Shown here: positions 17,424 through 26,276 of the stretch, piece after piece
How the letters are laid out: each line of letters opens with the position of its first letter
How positions within the stretch are numbered: position 1 is the first letter of the stretch
NCBI GenBank assembly: GCA_016201285.1
Contig: JACQDE010000062.1
Location: forward strand, 31,635-95,634
DNA: 64,000 bases
Origin: Acidobacteriota bacterium
Lineage (GTDB): Bacteria; Acidobacteriota; Terriglobia; Acidiferrales; UBA7541
Reading direction: 5' to 3'
The notes under the pieces: model-generated
The model's input: only the letters and a program-made list of their open reading frames with translations
Database searches by the model: none
Told to the model about the DNA's origin: nothing
Program-made: the position numbers and the translations under genes

Positions 17424-18420
17424 TTACTTCCTTACCTCCCTCAGCACCGGCCTGGTGAGGCACGTCGGCCCTCCGCCGCCGTTGATCGCCACTTCGCTCC
17501 CCGGAAATGTGCGCACATCAAACCCCGCCGCATGCAGTCGCTCATTTGTCTTGGCATTTTCCGCCAGCGCCAGCAGCCCCCCGCCGCCCAACGACAGCAC
17601 ATTGCACGCCAGCGTAGCCCGCTCGCTCGCATCAATCTCAATGAACCGGTAGCCATGCTCCCGCAGCAACTCGGTCGTCTCCACCGCCAGCCACTCCAAA
17701 TCCACCAGCACCGTCTGCTGGCCGAGCAGACTCATCAAACTCATCAGGTGCAGGCACACCGCCGGTCCTCCGCCATGCGGCAATGGCGCGCTGATCACCT
17801 CTACGCCCTTCGGCCCAAGCAGCGCCCGCAGTTGTTCGATTCCCGCGGTGTTCGTCCGGTAGCCCCGTCCCACCAGCAGCGTCTTCTCATCGAGCCAAAC
17901 CATGTCGCCCGCTTCGGCCATTCCCGGGGCCTGCATCTCGCCCAGTGCCGGAATCCCCAGCGTCCTGTACAACGCCGCATGATGCCGCGCCTCGTCCTGC
18001 CGCTCCGGCTTGCCCATGCGCAGGCAGATCACCCCCCCAATCCGTCATCAGCGATGGATCATGCGCATACACAGCATCTAACGAAAGCCTTGTGTCATTA
18101 ACCTCCGGCCGGCCCGGGGTTTTGTGGGTCGCGGCTTCAGCCGCGACATCAAGCTGGCTGGACTCAGCGGGCTTCAGCCCCTGAAGTTCGTCAATCCCTT
18201 GCAAGGGAGAGAACCGAATCACTTCCACGCCCGCTGCGCCTAGTTCCTGCTGCAGCGCCTCATGCTGTGCCTGCGCCGCCGCGAAGTCTGGCGCGTGCAA
18301 GTAGCCCAACCTCTTCCAGTCGCTAACGCGTTGCGCCCGGCTCCAGCCCGCCTCCTGGGGCGCGCACACCATCACCCGACGCAGTGCCCCCACCATCGTC
18401 TGCCCGCCGAATCCCTTCAT
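17424..18420 (-). pseudogene. DDAH/amidinotransferase-like hydrolase, frameshifted
   Basis: Two adjacent frames make one protein of the dimethylarginine dimethylaminohydrolase/arginine deiminase fold. The upstream frame (18420 to about 18030) starts MKGFGGQTMVGALRRVMVCA and ends at YAHDPSLMTDWG. The downstream frame continues ICLRMGKPERQDEARHHAALYR through AGDMVWLDEKTLLVGRGYRT to the likely nucleophile Cys in GGGGPTCLTRP. They join if the run of seven G (plus-strand C at 18032-18038) is read as six. This is either a genuine frameshift or a homopolymer error. The first frame also contains an inserted palindromic repeat (18128-18180). A DDAH would hydrolyse methylarginines to citrulline; substrate is inferred from family only. 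Confidence 0.7.
18128..18180. repeat. Palindromic repeat inserted in the DDAH-like coding sequence
   Basis: Two palindromes with the same core sit 21 bases apart: GTCGCGGCTTCAGCCGCGAC (18128-18147) and GGGCTTCAGCCC (18169-18180). They resemble mobile intergenic palindromes with a GGCTGAAGCC core, yet lie inside the reading frame, where they encode GLKPAESSQLDVAAEAATHK. This low-complexity stretch interrupts the hydrolase between FSPLQG and LSLDAVYAHDPSL. Confidence 0.6.
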
Positions 18421-18505
18421 AAAACAAAAACGGCGGACGCTCGCGTCCGCCCCTCGACGAAACTTAGTCTGCTAGTCACTCGCCACTGGTCGCTCGCCAT
18501 TCGTT

Positions 18506-18580
18506 TGGCTCCGGGGCCTGGACTCGAACCAGGATTCTCAGATCCAAAGTCTGATGTGCTGCCAATTGCACCACCCCGGA
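18506..18580 (-). tRNA. tRNA-Gln (anticodon TTG)
   Basis: The minus strand folds as a complete cloverleaf: acceptor TCCGGGG/CCCCGGA, anticodon stem TCAGA/TCTGA with loop CTTTGGA (anticodon TTG), T-arm CCTGGTTCGAGTCCAGG, discriminator G and encoded CCA. It reads glutamine CAA codons (and CAG by wobble). Confidence 0.95.
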
Positions 18581-18730
18581 GCCGGTACACACAGTCTAGC
18601 AGAGGCCCCGCGTCCATGTCGCCCGCCGCTTTTCCGGAATGCAACTCTTTTCGCGCCCGCCGATTCACAATACCCGTGAGTGCCTTGGACCTGGCATGCA
18701 AACGACAACAGGATTGGCTGGAGGCAGATC

Positions 18731-19285
18731 ATGAAACGCATGCCCGTTTTTTTCCTGACATCGACGCTGGCGCTGTTCGTGCTGGTTGTTGCCGCTCACA
18801 CGTTGCTGGCGCAGTCCCCGCAGGAGAGAAGGCAGAATAAGCCGCTCGTTGGTGTCGCCCCCATCAAGAACAGCACCGCGGAGCCGCTCTCCGTCCATCT
18901 ACTGCGCCTCGGGCTCGTTCAGGAGCTGAACAACAGCGTCACCGAAGCCGTTGAGCTTTCCGGAACTTCCCCGGACGAAATCGTCGCCGATGCGAAGAAG
19001 AAGCACTGCGAATTCATCCTCTACAACGACATATTCTTCGCCTTCCGCCAGGACCGCGGCTCACGCTCGGGCCCCGGTGGCCGCTATCCGGATGTCTACG
19101 ACCCCGCCGGAAATTTCCTCGTGCGCATCCGCTTCAAGCTCGTCGAGCCCGGTGTCCTCAAGCCCCGCTTGGAAGACACCGCCAATAGCTCGAACGCCAA
19201 CCCAGTCACCGCGCAGGAGGCCGCCGAGGGCGCGTTGCGCTCGGTCCGGCAATTCGTCGTCTCCGAGCTGCGCGCGAAAAAGTAG
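18731..19285 (+). CDS. Secreted hypothetical protein
   Basis: A 184-residue exported protein. A signal peptide (MKRMPVFFLTSTLALFVLVV, cleavage near LLAQS) is followed by a mixed alpha/beta domain with VGVAPIKNSTAEPL, DAKKKHCEFILYNDIFFAF and FLVRIRFKLVEPG. This layout (a short strand, an N-S-T turn, then DAKKKxCxFIL) resembles secreted proteins that bind or assemble at the cell surface, but no family is recognised. GGAGGCAG precedes the ATG at 18731; the longer frame adds no plausible N-terminus. Confidence 0.7.
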   Translation: MKRMPVFFLTSTLALFVLVVAAHTLLAQSPQERRQNKPLVGVAPIKNSTAEPLSVHLLRLGLVQELNNSVTEAVELSGTSPDEIVADAKKKHCEFILYNDIFFAFRQDRGSRSGPGGRYPDVYDPAGNFLVRIRFKLVEPGVLKPRLEDTANSSNANPVTAQEAAEGALRSVRQFVVSELRAKK

Positions 19286-19387
19286 GCTTGCTCTCTCTGC
19301 CGTTCGGCCAACGCACGTTCCGCGTTTCGAGGTCTCGTTTGCCCGCGGCACCCGCTTCTGTTATTTTTGATAGGTTGCACCGGCCGC

Positions 19388-19478
<91 letters not shown>

Positions 19479-19616
19479 CAATGCAGCGGTCCGTGACGAG
19501 CGACAAGTGATCACCCTTGCCCGCGCTGCTGCCGCTCAGACTTGAGGATCCTTTGACTCTGAAACTCTGCAACTCCTGAACTCTCTGAACCTCGAACATT
19601 CCAACCTTCCAACGCA

Positions 19617-20099
19617 CTATTGCTTGTATCCGATCTTCCTCAAAAACTCCTTCCGGTGCTTCACGTCCTCCGGCCCTTCCACGCCTTTGGGCGAACGGCC
19701 ATCGACCACTCCCAACACGCCGCGGCCCTGGTCGCTCTGCGCCACAATCACTTCCACCGGGTTGGCCGTCGCGCAATAGATCGAGCACACCTCGAAGCAG
19801 TCCTTGATTCTTCCAAGCACGTTGATCGGGTACGCCTGTCGCAGAAGAACCACAAACACGTGCCCTGCGCCGATGGCTTGTGCGTTTTCCACGGCCGCCT
19901 TGCGCAGTTCGTCGTCGTTCGCTTCCACGCGCACCAAGCACGGCCCCGATGCCTCATTGAATGCGATCGCAAACTTTGCGTCCGGTACCGTGTTCACCAT
20001 CACCTCGTAGAGGTCTTCCACCGTCTTGATGAAGTGCGTCTGGCCCACGATGATGTTCGCGCCTTCCGGGATCTGCATCCTCACGCTGTGTAGTTCCAT
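19617..20099 (-). CDS. Adenosine-specific kinase family protein (DUF355)
   Basis: A 160-residue protein that matches the small family annotated as adenosine-specific kinase: MELHSVRMQIPEGANIIVGQ, THFIKTVEDLYE, GPCLVRVEANDDELRKAAVE, AIGAGHVFVVLLRQAYPINV, CATANPVEVIVA, GRGVLGVVDG and the final RKEFLRKIGYK are all conserved. A kinase activity was reported for an archaeal member; the role in bacteria is unclear. The start at 20099 follows GGGGGAG and coincides with the family N-terminus. It is not in an evident operon. Confidence 0.85.
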   Translation of the reverse strand: MELHSVRMQIPEGANIIVGQTHFIKTVEDLYEVMVNTVPDAKFAIAFNEASGPCLVRVEANDDELRKAAVENAQAIGAGHVFVVLLRQAYPINVLGRIKDCFEVCSIYCATANPVEVIVAQSDQGRGVLGVVDGRSPKGVEGPEDVKHRKEFLRKIGYKQ

Positions 20100-20395
20100 C
20101 TTCTCCCCCTTGCTGCCGCCATTCTGAAGCCGTCTCGAGCCTTTGGAACAGCGGAAGAATTCCTCCGTCGCCCTTAGTCCGCGCGGCACCGGCTCAAGTC
20201 CATCCAGCTCACCGCCGATTTGCCTCGTGGAGGTGTTCGATGCACCCGCGCGCGCTCGTCCGGATGTCCATGGAATCCCTGCCGGGCAGTTTTCTCGATT
20301 GCCCGCCGGCAATGGTAGAATGGTCGGGCGTTCATGCCGCGCGCATCGGGAGTCTTCCGTCGTTCCCGGACGCGCGCGCCGTAGAGCTTCGACGA

Positions 20396-20668
20396 ATGAT
20401 TCTCAAGACCCTGCAGCAGGCCAAACGGCTCATCAAAATCGTCTTCGGCTTTACCATCCTTCTCGCCGGAATCGTCATGCTGGTCACGCCCGGCCCCGGA
20501 TGGCCGACCATCTTTGCCGGCCTCGCTGTCCTGGCCGCCGCTGAAATCGTCTGGGCCCGCCGCCTTCTCAATCACCTCAAAGCGCACGGCGTCAGGCTTC
20601 GCGACGCCGTCTTCTCCTCCAACGGCCCGAAGAATCCGCCCAACCTTCCTTCGGACTCGCCAAAGTAA
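20396..20668 (+). CDS. PGPGW family transmembrane protein
   Basis: A 90-residue membrane protein with two hydrophobic segments separated by the diagnostic TPGPGWPTIFAGLA motif. The N-terminal MILKTLQQAKRLIKIVFGFT begins the first helix; the C-terminus is charged and ends in a proline-rich tail. Function is unknown across the family. The longer upstream frame lacks a family match, so the ATG at 20396 is used. Confidence 0.82.
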   Translation: MILKTLQQAKRLIKIVFGFTILLAGIVMLVTPGPGWPTIFAGLAVLAAAEIVWARRLLNHLKAHGVRLRDAVFSSNGPKNPPNLPSDSPK

Positions 20669-20737
20669 CGCGCAACGCGACTTCCGACTTTCATACGTTC
20701 TACCCTTGCGCCTGCCCCCTGGCCCCCGGTGCTTTTC

Positions 20738-21370
20738 TTACGACCCCGGCGGCCTCGCCGGCGCTGGTTCGCGCCGCAGAGGCCCTTGTGGCGGTCCTCC
20801 TGTCCGGCTCGCGTGCGCTTCGAGATAGACCCGGTACTCGCCCCCTTCCCACGCCTGCTCGATCTTCGTGTGGATTTCTGCCGGCGATACGCGCGTATAA
20901 CTGATACGCTCGCGAAAATCGCGGCCATCAACTTTTCCGCGGTGCTCCAGGCTCAACGTGTTTTCGTCCACGAAATTCCCGCGATAGTCGCCCACGCCTC
21001 CTGTGTCGTCAAACCAGAACAGCCTGAAGTTCTGCTCCTCGCGGTCATAGGCCAGAACGCCGAGCGCGCGATAGGGGCCCACCGAACCCGTCCCTTCGTA
21101 ATTGAACTGAAGGTAGCGTCCCATCATCGGGCGCGCGAACCAGCGCCCCGTTCCCTCTTCAGCCTTCTGCTCTGGTGACCCCGCCGGATAACTGACCTTC
21201 TCTTCCCACATGCCCACCAGAAACGCCAGTCGCCGGCCCTCCGGCCCCGGCCCCCGCTGCCCCTGAACCGGCCCTGCTGGCCGGGCCTCCTGCTGCTGGG
21301 CGCTCACGGGCAATGTTGCGCACATCAGCCCCACGATCACGCTGCGAACGAGTATGCTCCTAGACACCAT
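20738..21370 (-). CDS. Secreted DUF1579-like protein
   Basis: A 210-residue exported protein: signal peptide MVSRSILVRSVIVGLMCATL ending PVSAQQQ, then a lipocalin-like DUF1579 pattern with LAFLVGMWEEK, EGTGRWFARPMMGRYLQFNY, LGVLAYDREEQNFRLFWFDD and YRGNFVDENTLSLEH. The C-terminus is Pro/Gly-rich. The second of two consecutive ATGs (21370) lies 6 bases after GGAGG and is preferred. Family function is unknown; a small-molecule-binding barrel is likely. Confidence 0.7.
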   Translation of the reverse strand: MVSRSILVRSVIVGLMCATLPVSAQQQEARPAGPVQGQRGPGPEGRRLAFLVGMWEEKVSYPAGSPEQKAEEGTGRWFARPMMGRYLQFNYEGTGSVGPYRALGVLAYDREEQNFRLFWFDDTGGVGDYRGNFVDENTLSLEHRGKVDGRDFRERISYTRVSPAEIHTKIEQAWEGGEYRVYLEAHASRTGGPPQGPLRREPAPARPPGS

Positions 21371-21581
21371 CATCGTCCTCCTACATAGAACCCGACACGC
21401 GACGCTTGGCATCTGACACCTCACACCCGTTACCTGTGCTAATCCGCGCATCCTAGCACAGTTGCATCTTGCCCTTACACCCGCATCGCATCCAGTGAAG
21501 CAGTCGTTTCAATAACTAGATCGAGACAAAACGATTCTAGCGAGGCTCAGAGTTCCCGCCTGAGAGTACCCGAAATTGGGC

Positions 21582-21609
21582 TTGACACGCCTTGGTTTTC
21601 TGATATACT
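21582..21609 (+). promoter_or_regulatory. Sigma-70 promoter of the tetR-efflux operon
   Basis: TTGACA at 21582-21587 and TATACT at 21604-21609 are separated by 16 bases, close to the housekeeping consensus. The transcript would start about 35 bases before the GTG codon of the TetR gene. A TetR operator probably overlaps, but no clear palindrome was identified. Confidence 0.7.
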
Positions 21610-21651
21610 TAACATCGTTATGCGAATGCACGCTGTTCATGGAGTGGCCCT

Positions 21652-22266
21652 GTGACCGTCAAGGAACGCCGGCTACGCGAAAAAGCGGAGCTTCGTCAGG
21701 AGATCCTCGACGCGGCACGCGAGCTCTTTGTCCGTGAGGGCTACGAAAATTTCTCCATGCGCAAGCTCGCCGAAAAAATCGAGTATTCGCCGACGACCAT
21801 TTACCTCTACTTCAAAGACAAAGCCGATCTCCTCTTCAACCTGTGCGAGGAAACGTTTTCAAAACTCGTTCAGCAGCTTGAAACCATCGCTTCGCTGGCG
21901 ACCGACCCGCTCGATGGCCTTCGCGCAGGAATGCTGGCCTATGTTGAGTTTGGCGTGAAGCACCCGGCAAATTACCTCGTCACGTTTGTCCTGCCGCACC
22001 CCATCGGCACCCCGGACTCTGAACGCTATCTCTGCCCGACGGGGATGGGGTTGAGAGCCTTTGATTGTCTTCGCCAGGCTGTTGCGGAATGCGTCCGTGC
22101 GGGCAAGTTCCGCAGCCTCGATCTTGAAAAGGCTAGCCAGGCCATCTGGGCCGTGTTGCACGGCGTCACGTCGTTGCTTGTGGTGCACCCGGATTTTCCC
22201 TGGGTGGACCGCAATGATTTGGTGGACCAGGTGATTGAGACAACCATTGAAGGCCTCAAGGCCTGA
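21652..22266 (+). CDS. TetR family transcriptional regulator
   Basis: A 204-residue repressor starting at GTG (21652) after GGAG. The N-terminal helix-turn-helix is typical: ILDAARELFVREGYENFSMR then KLAEKIEYSPTTIYLYFKDK. The C-terminal ligand domain is helical and includes GLRAGMLAYVEFGVKHP and IWAVLHGVTSLLVVHPDF. It is the first gene ahead of DevC-, DevA- and HlyD-like genes in the same direction and under one clear promoter, so it probably represses its own operon until an exported compound binds. The ligand is unknown. Confidence 0.9.
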   Translation: MTVKERRLREKAELRQEILDAARELFVREGYENFSMRKLAEKIEYSPTTIYLYFKDKADLLFNLCEETFSKLVQQLETIASLATDPLDGLRAGMLAYVEFGVKHPANYLVTFVLPHPIGTPDSERYLCPTGMGLRAFDCLRQAVAECVRAGKFRSLDLEKASQAIWAVLHGVTSLLVVHPDFPWVDRNDLVDQVIETTIEGLKA

Positions 22267-22345
22267 TATATTTTTTCGGCCAATGCGTAACACTGTCCTG
22301 TAACGGATACTAGTTAATTGAAAGGGCCTCAAGGGATTACCTAAA

Positions 22346-23470
22346 ATGCCTCCTTTGGCTCGCCGTAACCTCTTCCACGACAAGGTCCGGCTCACCGTGA
22401 CCCTCACCGGGATCGTCTTTGCCATCGTTCTGATTGTCGTGCAAATTGGTCTATTCATTGGGTTTACCAGTGCTACTTCCAACCTGATCGAGCATTCCGG
22501 AGCCGACCTTTGGATTGGCGCCAAGGGCTTGGCCTACCTCGAACAGGCCGGCCCCTTCTCTGAGCGAAAGCTCCAACAGGTACGCGGCACACCTGGAGTT
22601 GTCGTCGCCGAAAAGTACATCCTTACATTCGGCCGATGGCAGCGCCCCGACGGCCGCAAGGAGAGCATCGTTCTTGTCGGCATGAATCCGGACTTGCCGC
22701 TTGGAGGGCCCTGGAACCTCACCGCAGGGCGAGTGCAAGACCTGAAGTCCGCCGATGCCATTATCGTCGACGAACTGTACCGCCAAAAGCTCGGCGTAAC
22801 CCAACTCGGCCAGGTGGTGGAACTCAATGGCCACCGCGCACGGATCGTCGGATTCACACAGGGCATCCGCTCCTTCACCACCTCGCCCTACGTCTTCGCC
22901 TCCTTCAAGAACGCCCAGACGATTGCCGACCTCGGCGAGGACCGCGCCTTCTACCTGCTGGTGAAAGCTGCCCCGGGAACACAAATCCGGAAGCTGCGCA
23001 GTGATCTGGCCGCGCGTCTGCGGGACGTGGACATCTACACCACCGGCGAATTCAGCCGCATGACCCAGTTCTACTGGATGTTCACCACCGGCGCGGGTAT
23101 TGCCGTGCTGCTCGCCGCCGCGCTCGGACTCGTCGTCGGCATTGTCATCGTGGCCCAGACGATTTATGCCACCACGATGGACCATCTGCGCGAGTTCGGC
23201 ACGCTGAAGGCCATGGGCGCCTCCAACGGCTACATCTATCGCGTCATCATCCAGCAGGCTGCGATCAGTGCGGTGATGGGCTACGCCCTTGGCATGGTGG
23301 CCAGTGTCTTTATCGTCCGCGGCAGCCGCGAAGGCGGCGCCGCCATCCTGTTCCCGTGGGAACTGGCGGTCAGCATGTTCTTCCTGACGCTGCTGATGTG
23401 CATCGGCGCGTCGCTCGTCTCCATCAACAAGGTAACGCGGATTGACCCGGCCATGGTGTTCAAAGGCTAG
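22346..23470 (+). CDS. DevC-like ABC transporter permease
   Basis: A 374-residue inner-membrane protein of the FtsX/MacB permease type. One helix near residues 17-40 (LTGIVFAIVLIVVQIGLFIG), an extracytoplasmic domain (about 45-240), then three helices in the FtsX core, including AGIAVLLAAALGLVVGIVIV and DHLREFGTLKAMGASNGYIY. The N-terminal MPPLARRNLFHDKVRLTVTL and FtsX organisation match the DevC subfamily, which with DevA and DevB forms tripartite exporters. It sits between the tetR gene and the ATPase gene. Confidence 0.88.
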   Translation: MPPLARRNLFHDKVRLTVTLTGIVFAIVLIVVQIGLFIGFTSATSNLIEHSGADLWIGAKGLAYLEQAGPFSERKLQQVRGTPGVVVAEKYILTFGRWQRPDGRKESIVLVGMNPDLPLGGPWNLTAGRVQDLKSADAIIVDELYRQKLGVTQLGQVVELNGHRARIVGFTQGIRSFTTSPYVFASFKNAQTIADLGEDRAFYLLVKAAPGTQIRKLRSDLAARLRDVDIYTTGEFSRMTQFYWMFTTGAGIAVLLAAALGLVVGIVIVAQTIYATTMDHLREFGTLKAMGASNGYIYRVIIQQAAISAVMGYALGMVASVFIVRGSREGGAAILFPWELAVSMFFLTLLMCIGASLVSINKVTRIDPAMVFKG

Positions 23471-23512
23471 GCGCGGCATAACGTGTAAGTTGATTTTCAA
23501 CGGAGAGAACTG

Positions 23513-24259
23513 ATGCAAGCAGCCATTGCAGTCCACAACGTGACGAAGACCTACTCCGCGGGCGATGCCGCCGTCCACGCTCTCGACGGTGTGGATCTAT
23601 CCGTCCAGGCCGGAGAAGTTGTTTTCCTGATGGGCCCTTCCGGCAGCGGCAAGACCACACTGCTCTCGATCATGGGCTGCATCCTCCAGCCTACGTCCGG
23701 CAGCGTGCGCATCCGCGGCCGGGAAGTGGCCGGGCTGGCCGAGCGCGACCTGCCGGCAATCCGGCTGGCGCATGTCGGTTTCGTCTTCCAGGGATTCAAT
23801 CTTTTTCCCACGTTGAGCGCCGGCGAGAACGTCGAACTGGCGCTGGACCTGAAAGGCATACGCGGCCACGAAGCGCGGCGCCGCGCGCAGGAGTTGCTCG
23901 ACCAGGTCGGCATTGGCGAGAAGTACGGCGTCTATCCGGCCGACCTGAGCGGCGGGCAGAAGCAGCGTGTGGCCATCGCGCGCGCTCTGGCCGGCGCGCC
24001 GGAAATCCTGCTGGCCGACGAGCCGACTGCGGCGCTCGACTCGCACGTAGGCAGAAGGATACTGGAACTGGTGCGCAACCTCGCGCACTCGCAAGGCGTG
24101 GCGGTGGTGATTGTCACGCACGACAGCCGCATGCTCGAGTTCGCCGACCGACTGGTGCACATCGAAGACGGACGGATCGTCGCGCCGGAGGAAGCTGCAA
24201 TTCCCGCGCTGGCTGTGTCCATGCTGGACGCTGCGCCGCTGGGGGTTTCCAGCGCGTAA
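23513..24259 (+). CDS. ABC transporter ATP-binding protein (DevA/MacB/LolD type)
   Basis: A 248-residue ATPase with all motifs: Walker A GPSGSGKTT (about 42-50), Q-loop FVFQGFNLFPTL, signature LSGGQKQR, Walker B ILLADEPTAALD and switch His in VIVTHD. It belongs to the MacB/LolD-like class that drives tripartite export without moving substrate through the membrane pore. It lies 42 bases after the permease and 17 bases before the HlyD gene. Confidence 0.94.
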   Translation: MQAAIAVHNVTKTYSAGDAAVHALDGVDLSVQAGEVVFLMGPSGSGKTTLLSIMGCILQPTSGSVRIRGREVAGLAERDLPAIRLAHVGFVFQGFNLFPTLSAGENVELALDLKGIRGHEARRRAQELLDQVGIGEKYGVYPADLSGGQKQRVAIARALAGAPEILLADEPTAALDSHVGRRILELVRNLAHSQGVAVVIVTHDSRMLEFADRLVHIEDGRIVAPEEAAIPALAVSMLDAAPLGVSSA

Positions 24260-24276
24260 GGATTTTGGGGGAGATC

Positions 24277-25332
24277 ATGAAACGCTCGCTGATTCTTGTT
24301 GGTTTACTCATTCCCATCGCCGGGCTCACCGCGTTTGCGGTGCGCTTGCGAACCACCTCTTCCCATGCCCCATCGCCTGTCGCGGTTCCGGCCGCGTTGG
24401 ACGTAATCGCTGCGCCCGGGCGCGTTGAGCCCATCTCCGAGGAAGTCCGCGTGGGCGCGGAGATGAGCGGCAAGCTCCGCGACGTCCCCGTCGAGGAAGG
24501 CGACCGCGTCGAAGCCGGCCAGGTGGTCGCCATCCTCGAGAACGACGACTACCGCGCGCGGGTCGCGCTGGCGGAAGCGCAACTTGCGCTGAAGGAAGCC
24601 GAGCTGCGCCGCGTGATCAACGGCGCGCGCCAGCAGGAGCGCCGCGAAGCCCTGGCCTCCGTCAAGGAAACCGAAGCCGTGATGGAAAACGCGCGCGTCG
24701 AGCAGCAGCGCCGCCAGACCGGATTCATGCAGGGCGTCTTCGCCAAGGAGGAAGCCGATCGCGCCGAGCGCGAGTTTGGCGTGGCCAGAGCGCGGTACGA
24801 AGCGGCGGTGCAGCGCCACGCCCTCGTTGATGACGAGGCCCGCGAGGAGGACCGCAGCCGCGCCGAAGCCGATGTTATGCTGGCCCGCGCGCGCCTGGCA
24901 GAAGTCTGCGCACTGCTCGAGAAGACAATCGTGCGCGCGCCGCTCCGCGGCATTGTGCTGCGCAAGCACCTGAAGAAGGGCGAAACCTTTTCCGACCAGC
25001 GAAACATTCCCATCCTCACGCTGGGTGACGATTCCGTGCTCCGCGTGCGCATGGACGTGGACGAAACCGACGTGAGCCGCGTGCGCATTGGCCAGCGCGC
25101 CTACGTCACCGCCGATACGTTCCGCGGCGAGAAGTTCTGGGGCCGCGTGGTCCGCATCGGCGAACTGCTCGGCCGGAAGAACATCCTCACCGACCGGCCA
25201 ACGGAGCGCGTGGATACCAAGGTCCTCGAGACCCTGATCGAGCTCGAGGATGGCCGCAAACTGCGGCCGGGCCTGCGCGTGGACGCGTTCATCGTTCTTA
25301 ATGATGAGGCCGCGCCATCACCCAACCGCTAG
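24277..25332 (+). CDS. HlyD family membrane fusion protein (DevB-like)
   Basis: A 351-residue periplasmic adaptor: an N-terminal membrane anchor (MKRSLILVGLLIPIAGLTAF), a split lipoyl domain (VGAEMSGKLRDVPVEEGDRV and VRAPLRGIVLRKHLKKGETF), a coiled-coil hairpin between them rich in Arg/Glu/Ala, and a beta-barrel (VLRVRMDVDETDVSRVRIGQ). It completes a tripartite exporter with the DevC- and DevA-like proteins; an outer-membrane TolC partner must lie elsewhere. The ATG at 24277 follows GGGGGAG; a TTG 12 bases earlier is less likely. Confidence 0.9.
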   Translation: MKRSLILVGLLIPIAGLTAFAVRLRTTSSHAPSPVAVPAALDVIAAPGRVEPISEEVRVGAEMSGKLRDVPVEEGDRVEAGQVVAILENDDYRARVALAEAQLALKEAELRRVINGARQQERREALASVKETEAVMENARVEQQRRQTGFMQGVFAKEEADRAEREFGVARARYEAAVQRHALVDDEAREEDRSRAEADVMLARARLAEVCALLEKTIVRAPLRGIVLRKHLKKGETFSDQRNIPILTLGDDSVLRVRMDVDETDVSRVRIGQRAYVTADTFRGEKFWGRVVRIGELLGRKNILTDRPTERVDTKVLETLIELEDGRKLRPGLRVDAFIVLNDEAAPSPNR

Positions 25333-25422
25333 CGTCAGCGCCAGGCGATTCGTCCTGTATTCTTCCCCTGTGTTCATCCGCGTCCCACTGCGGTTACAAT
25401 CGGCACTTCCGAAGGAGGCACC

Positions 25423-26205
25423 ATGGACCACTGGCGCGGCAAATGGGCGCTGATTACCGGCGCGAGTGCGGGCATTGGCTGGGCGCTCGCCGAACAACTC
25501 GCAGCAGGCGGAACACACCTGGTGCTCACGGCGCGGCGCAAAGCGCGGCTCGACGAGCTGGCAGCCAAACTCAGCCAGCAACACTCGGTGCGTGTGGAGA
25601 CGTTCGCCGCGAACCTGGGCGAGCCGGGCGCGCCGAACGCCATCCTTGCTTACACGCAAGGGAAGGGAATCGCCGTGGACCTGCTGGTTAACAACGCCGG
25701 GTTCGGCGCGCACGGCGAGTTTCACCAGCTTACACTCGCGCGGCAGCTCGAGATGGTGCAGGTGAACGTGAACGCGGTGGTTCACCTCACGCATCTCTTC
25801 CTGCCGCCGATGATTGAGCGGCGCTCAGGCGACATCCTGATCGTTGCGTCCACCGCGGGCTTTCAGGGCGTGCCGTACATCGCAACGTACGCGGCAACCA
25901 AAGGCTTCGACCTGCTCTTCGCCGAAGGGCTTGCCGAAGAGGTGCGGAAACACGGCGTGCGTGTCTGCGCGTTGTGTCCCGGCTCGACCGCAACCGAATT
26001 CCACGAGGTGGCCAAGCAAACGGCGCAAGGCTCACGGATCAAAGAAAGCGCCGAGAAAGTGGCGCGCGTCGGTCTCGAAGCTCTTGCCCGTGGAAAGAGC
26101 TACGTGATTTCCGGCGGGCACAATTACATCAGCACTCACTTGCAGCGGCTGGTGCCGCGGCGGTTCGTGAATCGTGCGGCAGGAAAAATCTTCGCACCAA
26201 AGTGA
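25423..26205 (+). CDS. SDR family NAD(P)-dependent oxidoreductase
   Basis: A 260-residue classical short-chain dehydrogenase: TGASAGIG cofactor motif at 12-19, NNAG, catalytic Ser in IVASTAGFQG, and YAATK (catalytic Tyr and Lys). The C-terminal extension YVISGGHNYISTHLQRLVPR suggests the DltE/YqjQ-type subgroup acting on lipid or small carbonyl substrates. GAAGGAGG precedes the ATG. The gene lies 90 bases after the HlyD gene in the same direction and may be read from the operon. Confidence 0.88.
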   Translation: MDHWRGKWALITGASAGIGWALAEQLAAGGTHLVLTARRKARLDELAAKLSQQHSVRVETFAANLGEPGAPNAILAYTQGKGIAVDLLVNNAGFGAHGEFHQLTLARQLEMVQVNVNAVVHLTHLFLPPMIERRSGDILIVASTAGFQGVPYIATYAATKGFDLLFAEGLAEEVRKHGVRVCALCPGSTATEFHEVAKQTAQGSRIKESAEKVARVGLEALARGKSYVISGGHNYISTHLQRLVPRRFVNRAAGKIFAPK

Positions 26206-26276
26206 TGCCGAAAACCGAAAACCTTTCCTTCTTCCTGTTTCCTTTACGCTTTTCCCTGACCCCTGACCCGTGATCC

